This document shows, piece by piece, positions 8,005 through 15,948 of a stretch of DNA of 64,000 nt. A model generated the notes under the pieces. It was not told the origin of the DNA and made no database searches. It was given only the letters and a program-made list of their open reading frames with translations. Positions within the stretch are counted from its first letter, which is position 1, and each line of letters begins with the position of its first letter. The position numbers and the translations under genes were made by a program. The stretch is from Veillonella sp. 3891 (GTDB lineage: Bacteria; Bacillota; Negativicutes; Veillonellales; Veillonellaceae), in NCBI RefSeq assembly GCF_003992315.1, contig NZ_RQVE01000007.1, positions 1 to 64,000 on the forward strand. Reading direction: 5' to 3'.

Positions 8005-8418
8005 ATGACAGACACAGCACAAAATATTGTAGATCAAGTGCTAGAAGAAGTGCAAAATACACTAGGTGTAGGGGTGGAAAACCCTTTAGAAGTGGCGAAT
8101 CAAGCCTTACAAGAAACATTGGTTGCTAGTGTAGTTCCAGAGGAATATTGGTCAGAAATTATGTCTTGGGTAGCGGAAACTGGCTTAGACTCGGTGTATT
8201 TAGATAGCCGTGACCGTGTAGGGGCTTGGTGGGCCTCCAAAGAAGTGCGCTCCATGGGGTATACCTTAAATTTTACGAAATGTGGTAAGGTGCCAAGCGA
8301 ATGGTTTCCTGACGGAGACCACTGGAAAGAGGCAGAAGTGGAAGCCCGGTATCGTCTAGTGGCAGCTTGGGAATCCTTAGTAGCGAATGGTGCGTTAGAA
8401 AAGAACGAATCCCTATGA
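8005..8418 (+). CDS. Hypothetical protein, coupled to a MATE pump
   Basis: A 137-residue soluble acidic protein that I do not recognise. The first half is helical, the second is rich in Trp (WWAS, EWFPDGDHW). GAAAGGGG lies before the ATG. Its stop overlaps the start of the MATE gene (ATGA), so the two are almost certainly cotranscribed and translationally coupled, which points to a shared job that is not known. Confidence 0.75.
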   Translation: MTDTAQNIVDQVLEEVQNTLGVGVENPLEVANQALQETLVASVVPEEYWSEIMSWVAETGLDSVYLDSRDRVGAWWASKEVRSMGYTLNFTKCGKVPSEWFPDGDHWKEAEVEARYRLVAAWESLVANGALEKNESL

Positions 8419-9758
8419 AAGTAACAAAAAGCATATCCTTATCTGTAGGGGCACTCAGTGTCCCTATCTTTATAGAATTATTTTTACAGATGTTATTGGG
8501 TAATGTAGACCAATTCATGCTTAGTCAATATGCAGAAACAGCAGTGGCAGCCGTAGCGAATGCGAATCAGATCATCAATATGATACTCTTTTTGCTGATT
8601 GTGATGAGCACGGCCACTACGATTTTAATTGCTCAATATTTAGGAGCTAAGCGTCCTGATAAAATTGATGAAGTATATACAATTAGCATTGTATTTCATA
8701 CTTTATTTAGTATCGTAGCAGGAGCTGGGGTCATCGTGTTTCATGAAACCCTGTGCCAGTTGCTTGGTGTGCCGCCTGAAATTTTGGAAGAAACTAGCTT
8801 GTACATGAACATCGTGGCAGCCAGCATTCCTATTACAGGGATTTATACGACCTATGTAGCGATGTTCCGGGGACATTCCATGCCACGTATTGCCATGTGG
8901 ATTGCTCTCGTCATGAATGTGGTCCATATTATCTTGAACTATGCACTTATTTACGGTTGGGGGCCAATCCCAAGCATGGGCGTACTAGGGGTATCCTTGT
9001 CGACGGTCATTAGCAAGGCGTTGGGACTAGGTCTTATCATCTGGTGCCATCAATCCTTATTGAGTGCTCGTCTGAAAGTGGACTATTTGCGCCCATTCCG
9101 TTGGGACACATTACGACAATTGCTGTTTATCTCGGTTCCATCAGGTGGGGAAACTTTGTCGTACCAACTGTCACAGACAGTGATTATGAAAATGGTGAAC
9201 CTCATGGGTCTCGTGGTAATTACAACGAAAGTATACGTGTATATCATCGCTACCTTCTGCTATATGTACACCATTGCCTTGGCTAATGCAGCACAAATCG
9301 TGGTAGGATTCCTCATGGGAGCTAAACGAGAAGAAGAGGTATCTCGTCGTGTGTGGCTTACAACGGCAGTAGGCGTTTCCATTGGTGTGGGATTAAGTAC
9401 CTTCTTTTACTTTGCTTGTGAACCGGTGATGCGCCTTGTGACGGATAATCAGGAGATTATAGATTTGGCGAAAGCCGTTTTGTTCATCGAGATATTCTTG
9501 GAAATTGGACGTGGCGCTAACATTGTGTTGGTGCAATGCTTGCAAGCGGCGGGAGACATTCGCATTCCCGTGTTTGTAGGTGTCTTTGGCATGTGGATGT
9601 TCGCTGTGACCTTATCCTATTACTTTGGTATCGTCTTGGGATGGGGACTTGTAGGTGTGTGGATCGCTATGGCTGTCGATGAGATCATACGAGCAATCAT
9701 ATTCGTGTGGCGGTGGCAGTCAGGAAAATGGAGAGGTCGTTCGCTCATATCGGTTTAA
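8415..9758 (+). CDS. MATE-family efflux transporter
   Basis: A 447-residue protein with twelve predicted helices in two MATE halves; members export drugs or metabolites using a Na+ or H+ gradient. Recognisable are PIFIELFLQMLLGNVDQFMLSQY in helix 1 and the matching second-half region at SVPSGGETLSYQLSQTV. The start is the ATG that overlaps the previous stop; an in-frame ATG at 8367 lies inside the upstream gene and gives an atypical N-terminus. It forms a two-gene operon with the preceding unknown protein. Substrate not known. Confidence 0.9.
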   Translation: MKVTKSISLSVGALSVPIFIELFLQMLLGNVDQFMLSQYAETAVAAVANANQIINMILFLLIVMSTATTILIAQYLGAKRPDKIDEVYTISIVFHTLFSIVAGAGVIVFHETLCQLLGVPPEILEETSLYMNIVAASIPITGIYTTYVAMFRGHSMPRIAMWIALVMNVVHIILNYALIYGWGPIPSMGVLGVSLSTVISKALGLGLIIWCHQSLLSARLKVDYLRPFRWDTLRQLLFISVPSGGETLSYQLSQTVIMKMVNLMGLVVITTKVYVYIIATFCYMYTIALANAAQIVVGFLMGAKREEEVSRRVWLTTAVGVSIGVGLSTFFYFACEPVMRLVTDNQEIIDLAKAVLFIEIFLEIGRGANIVLVQCLQAAGDIRIPVFVGVFGMWMFAVTLSYYFGIVLGWGLVGVWIAMAVDEIIRAIIFVWRWQSGKWRGRSLISV

Positions 9759-9783
9759 ATTCCATATCGTGAAAGTGTGGGGA

Positions 9784-9850
9784 GGAGCCCCCATGTATTC
9801 CGCAAAAACTGCCCTACGCGAAAGTTTTTGATAGAACACATGGGGGCTCC
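9784..9850. repeat. Family B hairpin, copy 1
   Basis: GGAGCCCCCATGT (9784-9796) pairs with ACATGGGGGCTCC (9838-9850). Inside is a second stem around CTGCCCTACGCGAAAG, flanked by AAAAA and TTTTT. It follows the MATE gene and may end its transcript. The sequence to about 9915 is repeated in copy 2. Confidence 0.8.
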
Positions 9851-9922
9851 TTTGCGTTTATCGAAAGAGGAATTTAAAGCGCTCTGGGCGGGGGCTCCCT
9901 AGAGGGAAAGAATGCGATTTTT

Positions 9923-9987
9923 AGCCCCCATGCAGGCCCCGAAAACTGCCCTACGTGAAAGTTTTTGACGAAACACACGGGGGCTTC
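9923..9987. repeat. Family B hairpin, copy 2
   Basis: AGCCCCCA, a core CTGCCCTACGTGAAAG, and CACACGGGGGCTTC repeat copy 1 with changes. The following GCG.TTAT, AGGAATTTAAA, CGCTCTG and GGGGGCTCCC blocks are also repeated, so the whole unit of about 140 bp is tandemly duplicated through about 10050. Confidence 0.75.
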
Positions 9988-10073
9988 TTTGCGCTTATTA
10001 GAGGAGGGAATTTAAATCGCTCTGAGTGGGGGCTCCCCAGGGGGAAGGAATGTGATGGTCGCCCTAAGGGAGA

Positions 10074-10101
10074 TTGGTGCTCTATAAAAGTGTGATATAC
10101 T
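10074..10101 (+). promoter_or_regulatory. Promoter of the 53-aa gene
   Basis: TTGGTG at 10074-10079 and TATACT at 10096-10101 with a 16-bp spacer. The transcript would begin near 10108 and include the hairpin at 10112-10154. Confidence 0.5.
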
Positions 10102-10111
10102 GTAGGTATAA

Positions 10112-10154
10112 ATGAGAATTGCGGCTGAGGGTTCTCTGGTAGGTTTATTCTCAT
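10112..10154 (+). promoter_or_regulatory. Leader hairpin upstream of the 53-aa gene
   Basis: ATGAGAAT (10112-10119) pairs with ATTCTCAT (10147-10154), closing a G-rich loop. It has no U tract, so it is more likely a 5' UTR structure than a terminator. Confidence 0.4.
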
Positions 10155-10204
10155 AGATAAGTGAATAACGCTAAGGACAAAGTTGACAGTATGGAGGTGT
10201 TTTT

Positions 10205-10366
10205 ATGTTTAAAGATATCAATTATTGTGACATAGTTAATGAGATGCTATATCCTTCAGAAGAAGAGTTGATAATAGACGAACAACGTATTCTTAAGGCA
10301 AGACATGCATTACACCAAGAGCCGATATACGATCATGAAGAAGTTTGGAAAGAGCTAGGTATCTAG
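10205..10366 (+). CDS. Small acidic hypothetical protein (53 aa)
   Basis: A 53-residue charged, helical protein beginning MFKDINYCDIVNEMLY and ending EVWKELGI. TGGAGGTG lies eight bases before the ATG and a promoter is visible about 105 bp upstream. Composition and size recall small antitoxin-like proteins, but no toxin partner follows. I do not recognise a family. Confidence 0.55.
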   Translation: MFKDINYCDIVNEMLYPSEEELIIDEQRILKARHALHQEPIYDHEEVWKELGI

Positions 10367-10507
10367 TGTTTGCGGTTAAGTTTTCAAAAGTAAATTAAAA
10401 AATTAGACCCATCCATAGCAAGGATGATAAAACATGGGGGGTAGTACATAGACGTGAGGTTTACAAAAACAAATAACATCTTTTCCCCGCTTATTTTCCT
10501 ACGGTCT

Positions 10508-10645
10508 GTTTCAATTTTTATATCTTCATATCAAGCGTATACTCCTGAGCCAACATATGCCCCATAAAAACTTTCGCGAAGGGCAGTTTTTATGGGGCAT
10601 ATGTTGGCGATTAAAGTACAAGATAGAAAATATAAAAATTGAAAC
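10508..10645. repeat. MITE-like palindromic element
   Basis: Perfect 16-bp terminal inverted repeats, GTTTCAATTTTTATAT (10508-10523) and its complement (10630-10645), enclose a perfect 24-bp stem (10549-10572 with 10585-10608) around a 12-base loop. The core CTTTCGCGAAGGGCAG is the reverse complement, bar one base, of the family B core at 9811-9826. It has no coding capacity and lies between the 53-aa gene and arsA. Confidence 0.75.
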
Positions 10646-10738
10646 TGATCAAAAAATACTTTATAATGGAATCAACTTGGCATAGTCTAGGGCTATGCTT
10701 TTTTGTATTCTTATGATGGGTTTCACATAGGAGGACGT

Positions 10739-11785
10739 ATGAGTTTATATGAAAGTACATTGGCACGGATTGTGCCACGGAATAAAGAGATTGAACGAGC
10801 AATTGGGGAACAATGGAGTAAGGGGACTCCATATGGTTCGTATGGTAAGTTAGCGACGATGGTAGAGCATTATGCGGCAGCTACAAATCAAGTAAATCCA
10901 ACTTCTCCTAAACCATGTATGATTATCGCCTGTGGAGATCATGGGGTGGCGAAGATTGGTGTCAGTGCCTATCCTCAAGAGGTAACGGTGCATATGACCA
11001 CGAACTACTTGATTCCGAAAGGAGCAGCTGCCAATGCGTTGGCCAATTATTGTGGCGCTCAAATTGAGGTCATCGATGTAGGGGTTGCCGCAGATATGTC
11101 CAACGTGCCAGGCTTACACCATCGCAAGGTGATGGCAGGCGGTACGAATAATATGTTAGAAGAGCCCGCTATGCCTATGGACAAAGCTATTGAAGCGGTA
11201 GAGGTAGGTATTGCTTTTGTAGAAGAAAAGGTGAAAGAAGGATTCAACACCTTCCTTGTAGGAGAAATGGGTATCGGTAATACTACGTCTAGTGCGATTA
11301 TCACAGCGAAATTCTCGGGACTTTCAGCGGAACAAGCAACGGGACGAGGAACGAATATTTCTGACGAACGATTGAAAGTGAAACAGAAGGTCGTTTACGA
11401 TGCCTTGGTAAAATATGCAGACATTCCAGCCACGGACGGATTGGGTATTTTGTCTGCTGTAGGGGGATTGGAATTCGCTTGCCTAGTAGGGGTCATCTTA
11501 GGGGCAGCGGCGAATCATGCGTTGGTAGTTATCGATGGATTCAATACTACCGCCTGTGCTTTGATTGCTCATGCTATGAATCCGCACACCATGGATTATG
11601 TGATGGCATCTCATTTGTCGGCTGAAAAAGCTCATAAAGATGCGTTGAAAACATTGGGCTTAGAGGCCTATGTAGACCTTGGATTCTGCTTGGGTGAGGC
11701 CACAGGGGGATCTATGCAAATGCAAATGTTGAACTTAGCCGTAGACATGTTCCACGAAGTTGCAGGAGGTGAGCACCATGCGTAA
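10739..11785 (+). CDS. arsA: Cobamide lower-ligand phosphoribosyltransferase, ArsA-type CobT homologue
   Basis: A 348-residue CobT-family enzyme that transfers phosphoribose from nicotinate mononucleotide to a cobamide lower-ligand base. Seen are ACGDHGVAKIGVSAYP, GEMGIGNTTSSAI and LGEATGGSM near the C-terminus, where CobT has its GEGTGA catalytic Glu. It is followed, with an 8-base overlap, by a second CobT homologue. This tandem pair matches arsAB, characterised in Sporomusa ovata as a two-subunit enzyme that activates phenol and p-cresol as well as benzimidazoles. The start 10739 has AGGAGG four bases upstream. Not related to the arsenic pump genes of the same name. Confidence 0.82.
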   Translation: MSLYESTLARIVPRNKEIERAIGEQWSKGTPYGSYGKLATMVEHYAAATNQVNPTSPKPCMIIACGDHGVAKIGVSAYPQEVTVHMTTNYLIPKGAAANALANYCGAQIEVIDVGVAADMSNVPGLHHRKVMAGGTNNMLEEPAMPMDKAIEAVEVGIAFVEEKVKEGFNTFLVGEMGIGNTTSSAIITAKFSGLSAEQATGRGTNISDERLKVKQKVVYDALVKYADIPATDGLGILSAVGGLEFACLVGVILGAAANHALVVIDGFNTTACALIAHAMNPHTMDYVMASHLSAEKAHKDALKTLGLEAYVDLGFCLGEATGGSMQMQMLNLAVDMFHEVAGGEHHA

Positions 11786-12842
11786 TTTTGTCATCGAACC
11801 ATTGCACAAACCATCCATGGAGGAATGCCGTTTGCGCATCGATAACCTAACAAAACCATTGTATTCCTTGGCGCGCTTAGAAGGGATTACGGAGCGTATG
11901 GCAGGGATTCTGAAAGAAGAAAAACCTAACAATCTTCGTCATGCTGTTGTTATCGTAGGCGCCGACATCGCTGTGGATGGTCCACAAAATCAAACTCATG
12001 GTGTGGAAAGTTTGAAAGCTATGGAGCGATTAGCTTCTGGTCATTCAGCGACACATGGGGCAGCTAAGAAAATTGGTGCAGATGTATTCTTAGTGGACGC
12101 AGGCTTAGAATTAGATACGAGCCATATCGAAGGTGTACGACAACATAAATTAGCGAAAGGGTCTAAGTTCTTCCGCATGCATGCGGCTTTGACTCCTGAC
12201 ATCGTAGAACAAGGCTTAGAAGTGGGTTTTGCTTTAGCTGATGAATTGAGTGAAAAGGGTTACCAAACCATCGGTATCGGTACTGTTGGTGAAAGAAGCT
12301 TACTTTCAGCATTGGCGGTCACAGCAGGAATCACAGGCTATCCAATGGCAGAATTATTGACAGAGAATAATTGCACCTTGAGTATCCAAGAAAAAGCAAA
12401 ACAGTTGACCGCTAGTTTAGCAGAACATCAATTGCCTAGCAAAGATGGAGCCCATGTGTTAGCCACCGTAGGATCTCCAGACGTGGTGGTCTTAACAGGG
12501 CTGATCCTAGGGGCGGCAAGCCATCGAATGGCGGTGGTCTTCGATACAGCGGAAACAGGCGCAGCCGTACTCGCTGCGAAATGTATCAACGAAGCGGTCA
12601 TGGATTACGTGTTCCCATCTGTTCATATGGGAGAACCGGTGCAAAAAGCGCAAATGAAATACTTAGGTATTCAGCCACATCTATTCTACGGCTTTGAAAT
12701 GGATGAAGCCTTAGGTTCTACTATGGGGCTATCGGTTCTGGATGCGGGTATGCATATGTTGAATGATATGAAAACATTCGGTGAAGCTAGCGTAAACGTA
12801 GCCGTCGATGGACCAGGATCTGAACGACAAGACGGACGGTAA
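11778..12842 (+). CDS. arsB: ArsB-type CobT homologue, second subunit
   Basis: A 354-residue CobT-family paralogue, clearly diverged from the upstream one. It keeps the fold landmarks VIVGADIAVDG, GIGTVGERSLLSAL and MDEALGSTMGL but the base-pocket region differs. In the Sporomusa enzyme both subunits are needed. The start at 11778 overlaps the arsA stop by eight bases and is preceded by AGGAGGTG inside arsA, so the subunits are made together. The two paralogues suggest duplication followed by specialisation. No other cobamide genes are in the window. Confidence 0.8.
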   Translation: MRNFVIEPLHKPSMEECRLRIDNLTKPLYSLARLEGITERMAGILKEEKPNNLRHAVVIVGADIAVDGPQNQTHGVESLKAMERLASGHSATHGAAKKIGADVFLVDAGLELDTSHIEGVRQHKLAKGSKFFRMHAALTPDIVEQGLEVGFALADELSEKGYQTIGIGTVGERSLLSALAVTAGITGYPMAELLTENNCTLSIQEKAKQLTASLAEHQLPSKDGAHVLATVGSPDVVVLTGLILGAASHRMAVVFDTAETGAAVLAAKCINEAVMDYVFPSVHMGEPVQKAQMKYLGIQPHLFYGFEMDEALGSTMGLSVLDAGMHMLNDMKTFGEASVNVAVDGPGSERQDGR

Positions 12843-12886
12843 TACGTATTAATTATGTGGTATAATATAGAAAAGGAGGGTATAGT

Positions 12887-13210
12887 ATGAAAACATTCAA
12901 TGAGATTCGTAACTTAATTACTCCAGTTCTAGAACTATATCACGTGAAATCGGCCTATGTATTTGGTTCGTATGCTCGTGGTGAAGCTAATGAAACTAGT
13001 GATGTAGATTTGTTTGTAGTTTTTGATAATGATGAGATTAGTTTATTTGAAGTCGGCGGTCTTTTAGAAACGTTGAAAGAAGTGTTACAAATGAATGTAG
13101 ACTTACTCACTGATGGGAATAAATTAACTAAACGCTTTCAAAAAAATCTTTTTAGAGATATGATTCATATCTATGGTGATATCTATGAAGAACAAAGATA
13201 TATTAGTTGA
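12887..13210 (+). CDS. mntA: MNT-domain nucleotidyltransferase antitoxin (type VII TA)
   Basis: A 107-residue minimal nucleotidyltransferase with the exact GSX10DXD motif (GSYARGEANETSDVD). In characterised HEPN/MNT pairs this enzyme adds AMP to the HEPN toxin and silences it. AAAGGAGG lies before the ATG, and a TATAAT at 12862-12867 just upstream overlaps the end of the arsB region. It overlaps the HEPN gene, as in other such pairs. DNA polymerase beta-type repair enzymes are much larger, so the short form fits the antitoxin. Confidence 0.88.
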   Translation: MKTFNEIRNLITPVLELYHVKSAYVFGSYARGEANETSDVDLFVVFDNDEISLFEVGGLLETLKEVLQMNVDLLTDGNKLTKRFQKNLFRDMIHIYGDIYEEQRYIS

Positions 13211-13547
13211 TACATTAGATCTAATGGATAGGTTAGACACGTCTGTCAGATTATATAAAATCCATGATATGGAAGACTTTTTGTTTAGAGATGAATTAGA
13301 GCAAGATGGTTTAGCTTATAAGATTCAAGCCATTGCAGAGACTTTAGGGAAGGTCTCTGACGACTTTAAAGATAGACATACTGAAATTCCATGGAAGAAC
13401 ATAAAAGGGATGCGAAATCAGCTATCTCATAATTATGGGCAAAATAATTATAGACTTATTTGGGTTACTTATAAGGAAAAGCTGCCAGAATTAAGGAATC
13501 AATTGATATCTATATTGAAAGAAGAATATGGATATCTACACTCGTAG
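13185..13547 (+). CDS. hepT: HEPN-domain RNase toxin (HepT)
   Basis: A 120-residue helical HEPN protein with the RX4HXY motif (RNQLSHNY) that forms the RNase active site in HepT toxins. The tyrosine in this motif is the residue AMPylated by MntA in studied systems. The start 13185 (MKNKDILVD) is chosen over 13173 by similarity to HEPN N-termini; neither has a clear Shine-Dalgarno, consistent with coupling to the overlapping upstream gene. A strong terminator follows at 13574. Confidence 0.87.
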   Translation: MKNKDILVDTLDLMDRLDTSVRLYKIHDMEDFLFRDELEQDGLAYKIQAIAETLGKVSDDFKDRHTEIPWKNIKGMRNQLSHNYGQNNYRLIWVTYKEKLPELRNQLISILKEEYGYLHS

Positions 13548-13573
13548 TGTATTTGTAACAAACAATACCAAAG

Positions 13574-13617
13574 GTTGTAGCGAAATATACAGGCCATATT
13601 TTGCTACAACTTTTTTT
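13574..13617 (+). terminator. Terminator after mntA-hepT
   Basis: GTTGTAGC (13574-13581) pairs with GCTACAAC (13603-13610), extended by AAATAT/ATATTT, followed by seven T. Confidence 0.9.
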
Positions 13618-13747
13618 GTACGACGGATGATACATAGATATTTCTTATGTTTGTAATGGGGAATCACGACCATAGATAGGTATTTTGTCTTATTACAATG
13701 GGAACTATCGTAGGTCGTGCCTAGAGAAAAATATTTTTAAAAACTTG

Positions 13748-13777
13748 TTGACAACTATCTGAATTTTTTGGTATTAT
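13748..13777 (+). promoter_or_regulatory. Promoter of the tRNA cluster
   Basis: TTGACA at 13748-13753 and TATTAT at 13772-13777, 18-bp spacer, about 36 bp before the first tRNA. Confidence 0.75.
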
Positions 13778-13819
13778 AAGTGAGCAGTCGCAAGAAAGAA
13801 AAACATGGATTGCATACAT

Positions 13820-13894
13820 GCGGAAATAGCTCAGCGGTAGAGCACCGCCTTGCCAAGGCGGGGGTCGCGAGTTCGAATCTCGTTTTCCGCTCCA
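13820..13894 (+). tRNA. tRNA-Gly (GCC)
   Basis: Full cloverleaf: GCGGAAA pairs with TTTCCGC, anticodon loop TTGCCAA, T loop GTTCGAATC, encoded CCA. First of five tRNAs in one transcript. Confidence 0.97.
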
Positions 13895-13904
13895 GTTTGT
13901 TCAT

Positions 13905-13980
13905 TCCTCGATAGCTCAGCAGGTAGAGCAATCGGCTGTTAACCGATCGGTCGTAGGTTCGAGTCCTACTCGAGGAGCCA
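13905..13980 (+). tRNA. tRNA-Asn (GTT)
   Basis: TCCTCGA pairs with TCGAGGA, anticodon loop CTGTTAA, T loop GTTCGAGTC, encoded CCA. Confidence 0.97.
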
Positions 13981-14007
13981 ACTTACTTTCGGTTAGTACA
14001 CTATCAT

Positions 14008-14083
14008 GACCCACTAGCTCAGTTGGCAGAGCACCTGACTTTTAATCAGGGTGTCCCGCGTTCGAGTCGCGGGTGGGTCACCA
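14008..14083 (+). tRNA. tRNA-Lys (TTT)
   Basis: GACCCAC pairs with GTGGGTC, anticodon loop CTTTTAA, encoded CCA. Confidence 0.97.
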
Positions 14084-14095
14084 CTTACACAACAT

Positions 14096-14170
14096 GGCCC
14101 GTTGGTCAAGCGGTTAAGACACCGCCCTTTCACGGCGGTATCGGGGGTTCGATTCCCCCACGGGTCACCA
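14096..14170 (+). tRNA. tRNA-Glu (TTC)
   Basis: GGCCCGT pairs with ACGGGTC (one G-U), anticodon loop CTTTCAC, T loop GTTCGATTC, encoded CCA. Confidence 0.96.
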
Positions 14171-14173
14171 TAT

Positions 14174-14249
<76 letters not shown>

Positions 14250-14253
14250 CACT

Positions 14254-14283
14254 AGGAACTATCTTCGGATAGTTCCTTTTTTT
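14254..14283 (+). terminator. Terminator of the tRNA cluster
   Basis: AGGAACTATC and GATAGTTCCT around a TTCG tetraloop, followed by seven T. Confidence 0.95.
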
Positions 14284-14366
14284 AATAGATTAGAACACTT
14301 TCAAATCTCAACGTAAATAGGTATAATAAAAGAAGTACACATACTTTTATGAATTGGAGGATTCCC

Positions 14367-15785
14367 ATGGACGGATTGATACAACTTTCATTACAATATG
14401 GACCTTACGTGGTCGTGGTAGGCGTGGTATTGTTATTTTTACTATGTTGCTATTTCTTATTCCGAGATGGTAAAAGTAACCAGAAACACATAGAACAACA
14501 GATGCCGAATTATGAAGAGTATTACGAAGAGCGGAGACGGAACTTTCAGAATCCTTACGCTGTGAAAGAAGAATCTGAGACAGATGATACTATTTGGGAA
14601 GAAATGAACCCTAGCGATTACACCATGCCGTTGCCAGCAGTGGATGCGACGGATTGGAACGAATCCCAAGGTATTGTATCCAAAGAATTAGTGAGTGCCG
14701 TTAGTGAGCAACCACTAGAGGAAGCGGACGATGCCACACGGATTATGCCGAAGATTACAGAAGAGTTAGTCAGAGAAGAACAAACTCTAGAAGAACCAAC
14801 GGTAGAAACATTTGCCACAACAGAACCATCTACGATTGTAGACAAAGCGGTAGCACAATACGTGGCAGCTTTTGGCATCTTAAATCCAAAATCAGAAGCG
14901 GCGGCGAAGTACATCACAGAATATGTATTCTCGCAATTAGGAACTGAATCGGAAGAAGAAATCACTACATTATTGGAAAATATTGCTGTTCAAGAAGCGT
15001 TATTACAAGTGCAAAAAGCGTACGTAACGAACCCAACAGAGTGGTTACGAGACGTGCTAGCAGATGCCTTCCGAGATGTGGTGAAACGGCCGCAATCCAG
15101 TACTTGGTACTTGGTGGCAGTGGATGCATTGAAATGCTTGGTGAATATGCAAAAAGGTCATTTACAAGCCTTGGCATTAGCTTTGATCGTGCAATATTCT
15201 AAAAATTCCAATAACTATTCATTAGAGAATTTTCAACATTATGTGGAGAAATATTTAGAACCACTACTCAGTGAATTGCCAACTCGTGAAGACATGTACC
15301 AACAATTAGAATACTTGCGTTGTACTTCGTCCACAGGGGAAGTGCGGTTTGAACAAATTTTGCGCAACTCCTATCCGTTGGTGTTCGATTACCGTGGCTT
15401 TACCATGGAAGAATTAGAATATGTCATGCAAAATGCGCCAGTACGCACATCCATTACCGTACCGAGCCTTAACTCGAATTTGCTAAAATTATCGGCTGTA
15501 GATGAATACATGTTGCCAAGCTTATTCCAACGAGCAGGTGTCACTGATCAAGACACACAACAGGCGTTGACAGGGCTAGCCTTCAGCCGCGCCTTCGATT
15601 GGGACAACACATCCTTTGAAGACGTGCTAGAACATATCTCTCCAGTCTTGCTAGACTTATGCCAAACATACAATCGCATCCCATTGTGCCGCTTGAACCT
15701 AACCTTGTTAGGATTATACCTAGGACGCAGTATGGTGAAAGCAACTATTCACGAGGACTTTGACATCTCTCCGTGGTTTAGCTAA
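14367..15785 (+). CDS. Hypothetical membrane-anchored protein
   Basis: A 472-residue protein I do not recognise. An N-terminal helix (about residues 12-35, VVVVGVVLLFLLCCYFLF) should anchor it in the inner membrane. It is followed by a Tyr/Glu/Arg-rich stretch (EEYYEERRR), an acidic low-complexity linker to about residue 155, and a helical soluble domain of about 300 residues. The start 14367 follows TTGGAGG by six bases; the ATG at 14349 lacks a site. Monocistronic, ending in a terminator at 15811. The layout resembles bitopic envelope or division proteins such as ZipA, but there is no sequence evidence for that role. Confidence 0.75.
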   Translation: MDGLIQLSLQYGPYVVVVGVVLLFLLCCYFLFRDGKSNQKHIEQQMPNYEEYYEERRRNFQNPYAVKEESETDDTIWEEMNPSDYTMPLPAVDATDWNESQGIVSKELVSAVSEQPLEEADDATRIMPKITEELVREEQTLEEPTVETFATTEPSTIVDKAVAQYVAAFGILNPKSEAAAKYITEYVFSQLGTESEEEITTLLENIAVQEALLQVQKAYVTNPTEWLRDVLADAFRDVVKRPQSSTWYLVAVDALKCLVNMQKGHLQALALALIVQYSKNSNNYSLENFQHYVEKYLEPLLSELPTREDMYQQLEYLRCTSSTGEVRFEQILRNSYPLVFDYRGFTMEELEYVMQNAPVRTSITVPSLNSNLLKLSAVDEYMLPSLFQRAGVTDQDTQQALTGLAFSRAFDWDNTSFEDVLEHISPVLLDLCQTYNRIPLCRLNLTLLGLYLGRSMVKATIHEDFDISPWFS

Positions 15786-15810
15786 TAACAAAATAATACA
15801 GTAAAACAGG

Positions 15811-15853
15811 TTCACCCAATACAGATATAAGGTCTGGTTGGGTGAATTTTTTT
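15811..15853 (+). terminator. Terminator, left copy of a duplicated pair
   Basis: TTCACCCAA (15811-15819) pairs with TTGGGTGAA (15838-15846), followed by seven T. The whole hairpin, including its loop, is repeated almost exactly at 16902-16947. Confidence 0.92.
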
Positions 15854-15857
15854 CGTC

Positions 15858-15886
15858 TTGACACTCCCTAGGGGGAACCCTATAAT
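15858..15886 (+). promoter_or_regulatory. Consensus promoter of the DUF3791/DUF3990 cassette
   Basis: TTGACA at 15858-15863, 17-bp spacer, TATAAT at 15881-15886: a perfect sigma-70 promoter. The spacer contains the palindrome CCCTAGGG, a possible operator for autoregulation. Confidence 0.85.
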
Positions 15887-15901
15887 GACAGTATAGGACG
15901 A

Positions 15902-15933
15902 GGTCAGTACGCAAGAGTAGGCTGACCATTTTT
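15902..15933 (+). promoter_or_regulatory. Leader hairpin with U tract (possible attenuator)
   Basis: GGTCAG (15902-15907) pairs with CTGACC (15922-15927), followed by ATTTTT, between the promoter and the first cassette gene. Confidence 0.45.
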
Positions 15934-15948
15934 AATAAGGGCATGAAG

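Noticed and set aside
10508-10523. GTTTCAATTTTTATAT resembles the start of some CRISPR repeats.
   Set aside because: Only one direct copy and one inverted copy occur, with no regular spacers; it is a terminal inverted repeat.
10367-10738. Cobalamin riboswitch before arsAB.
   Set aside because: I looked for the conserved B12-box type segments and did not see them; the gap is explained by the palindromic element and a short leader.
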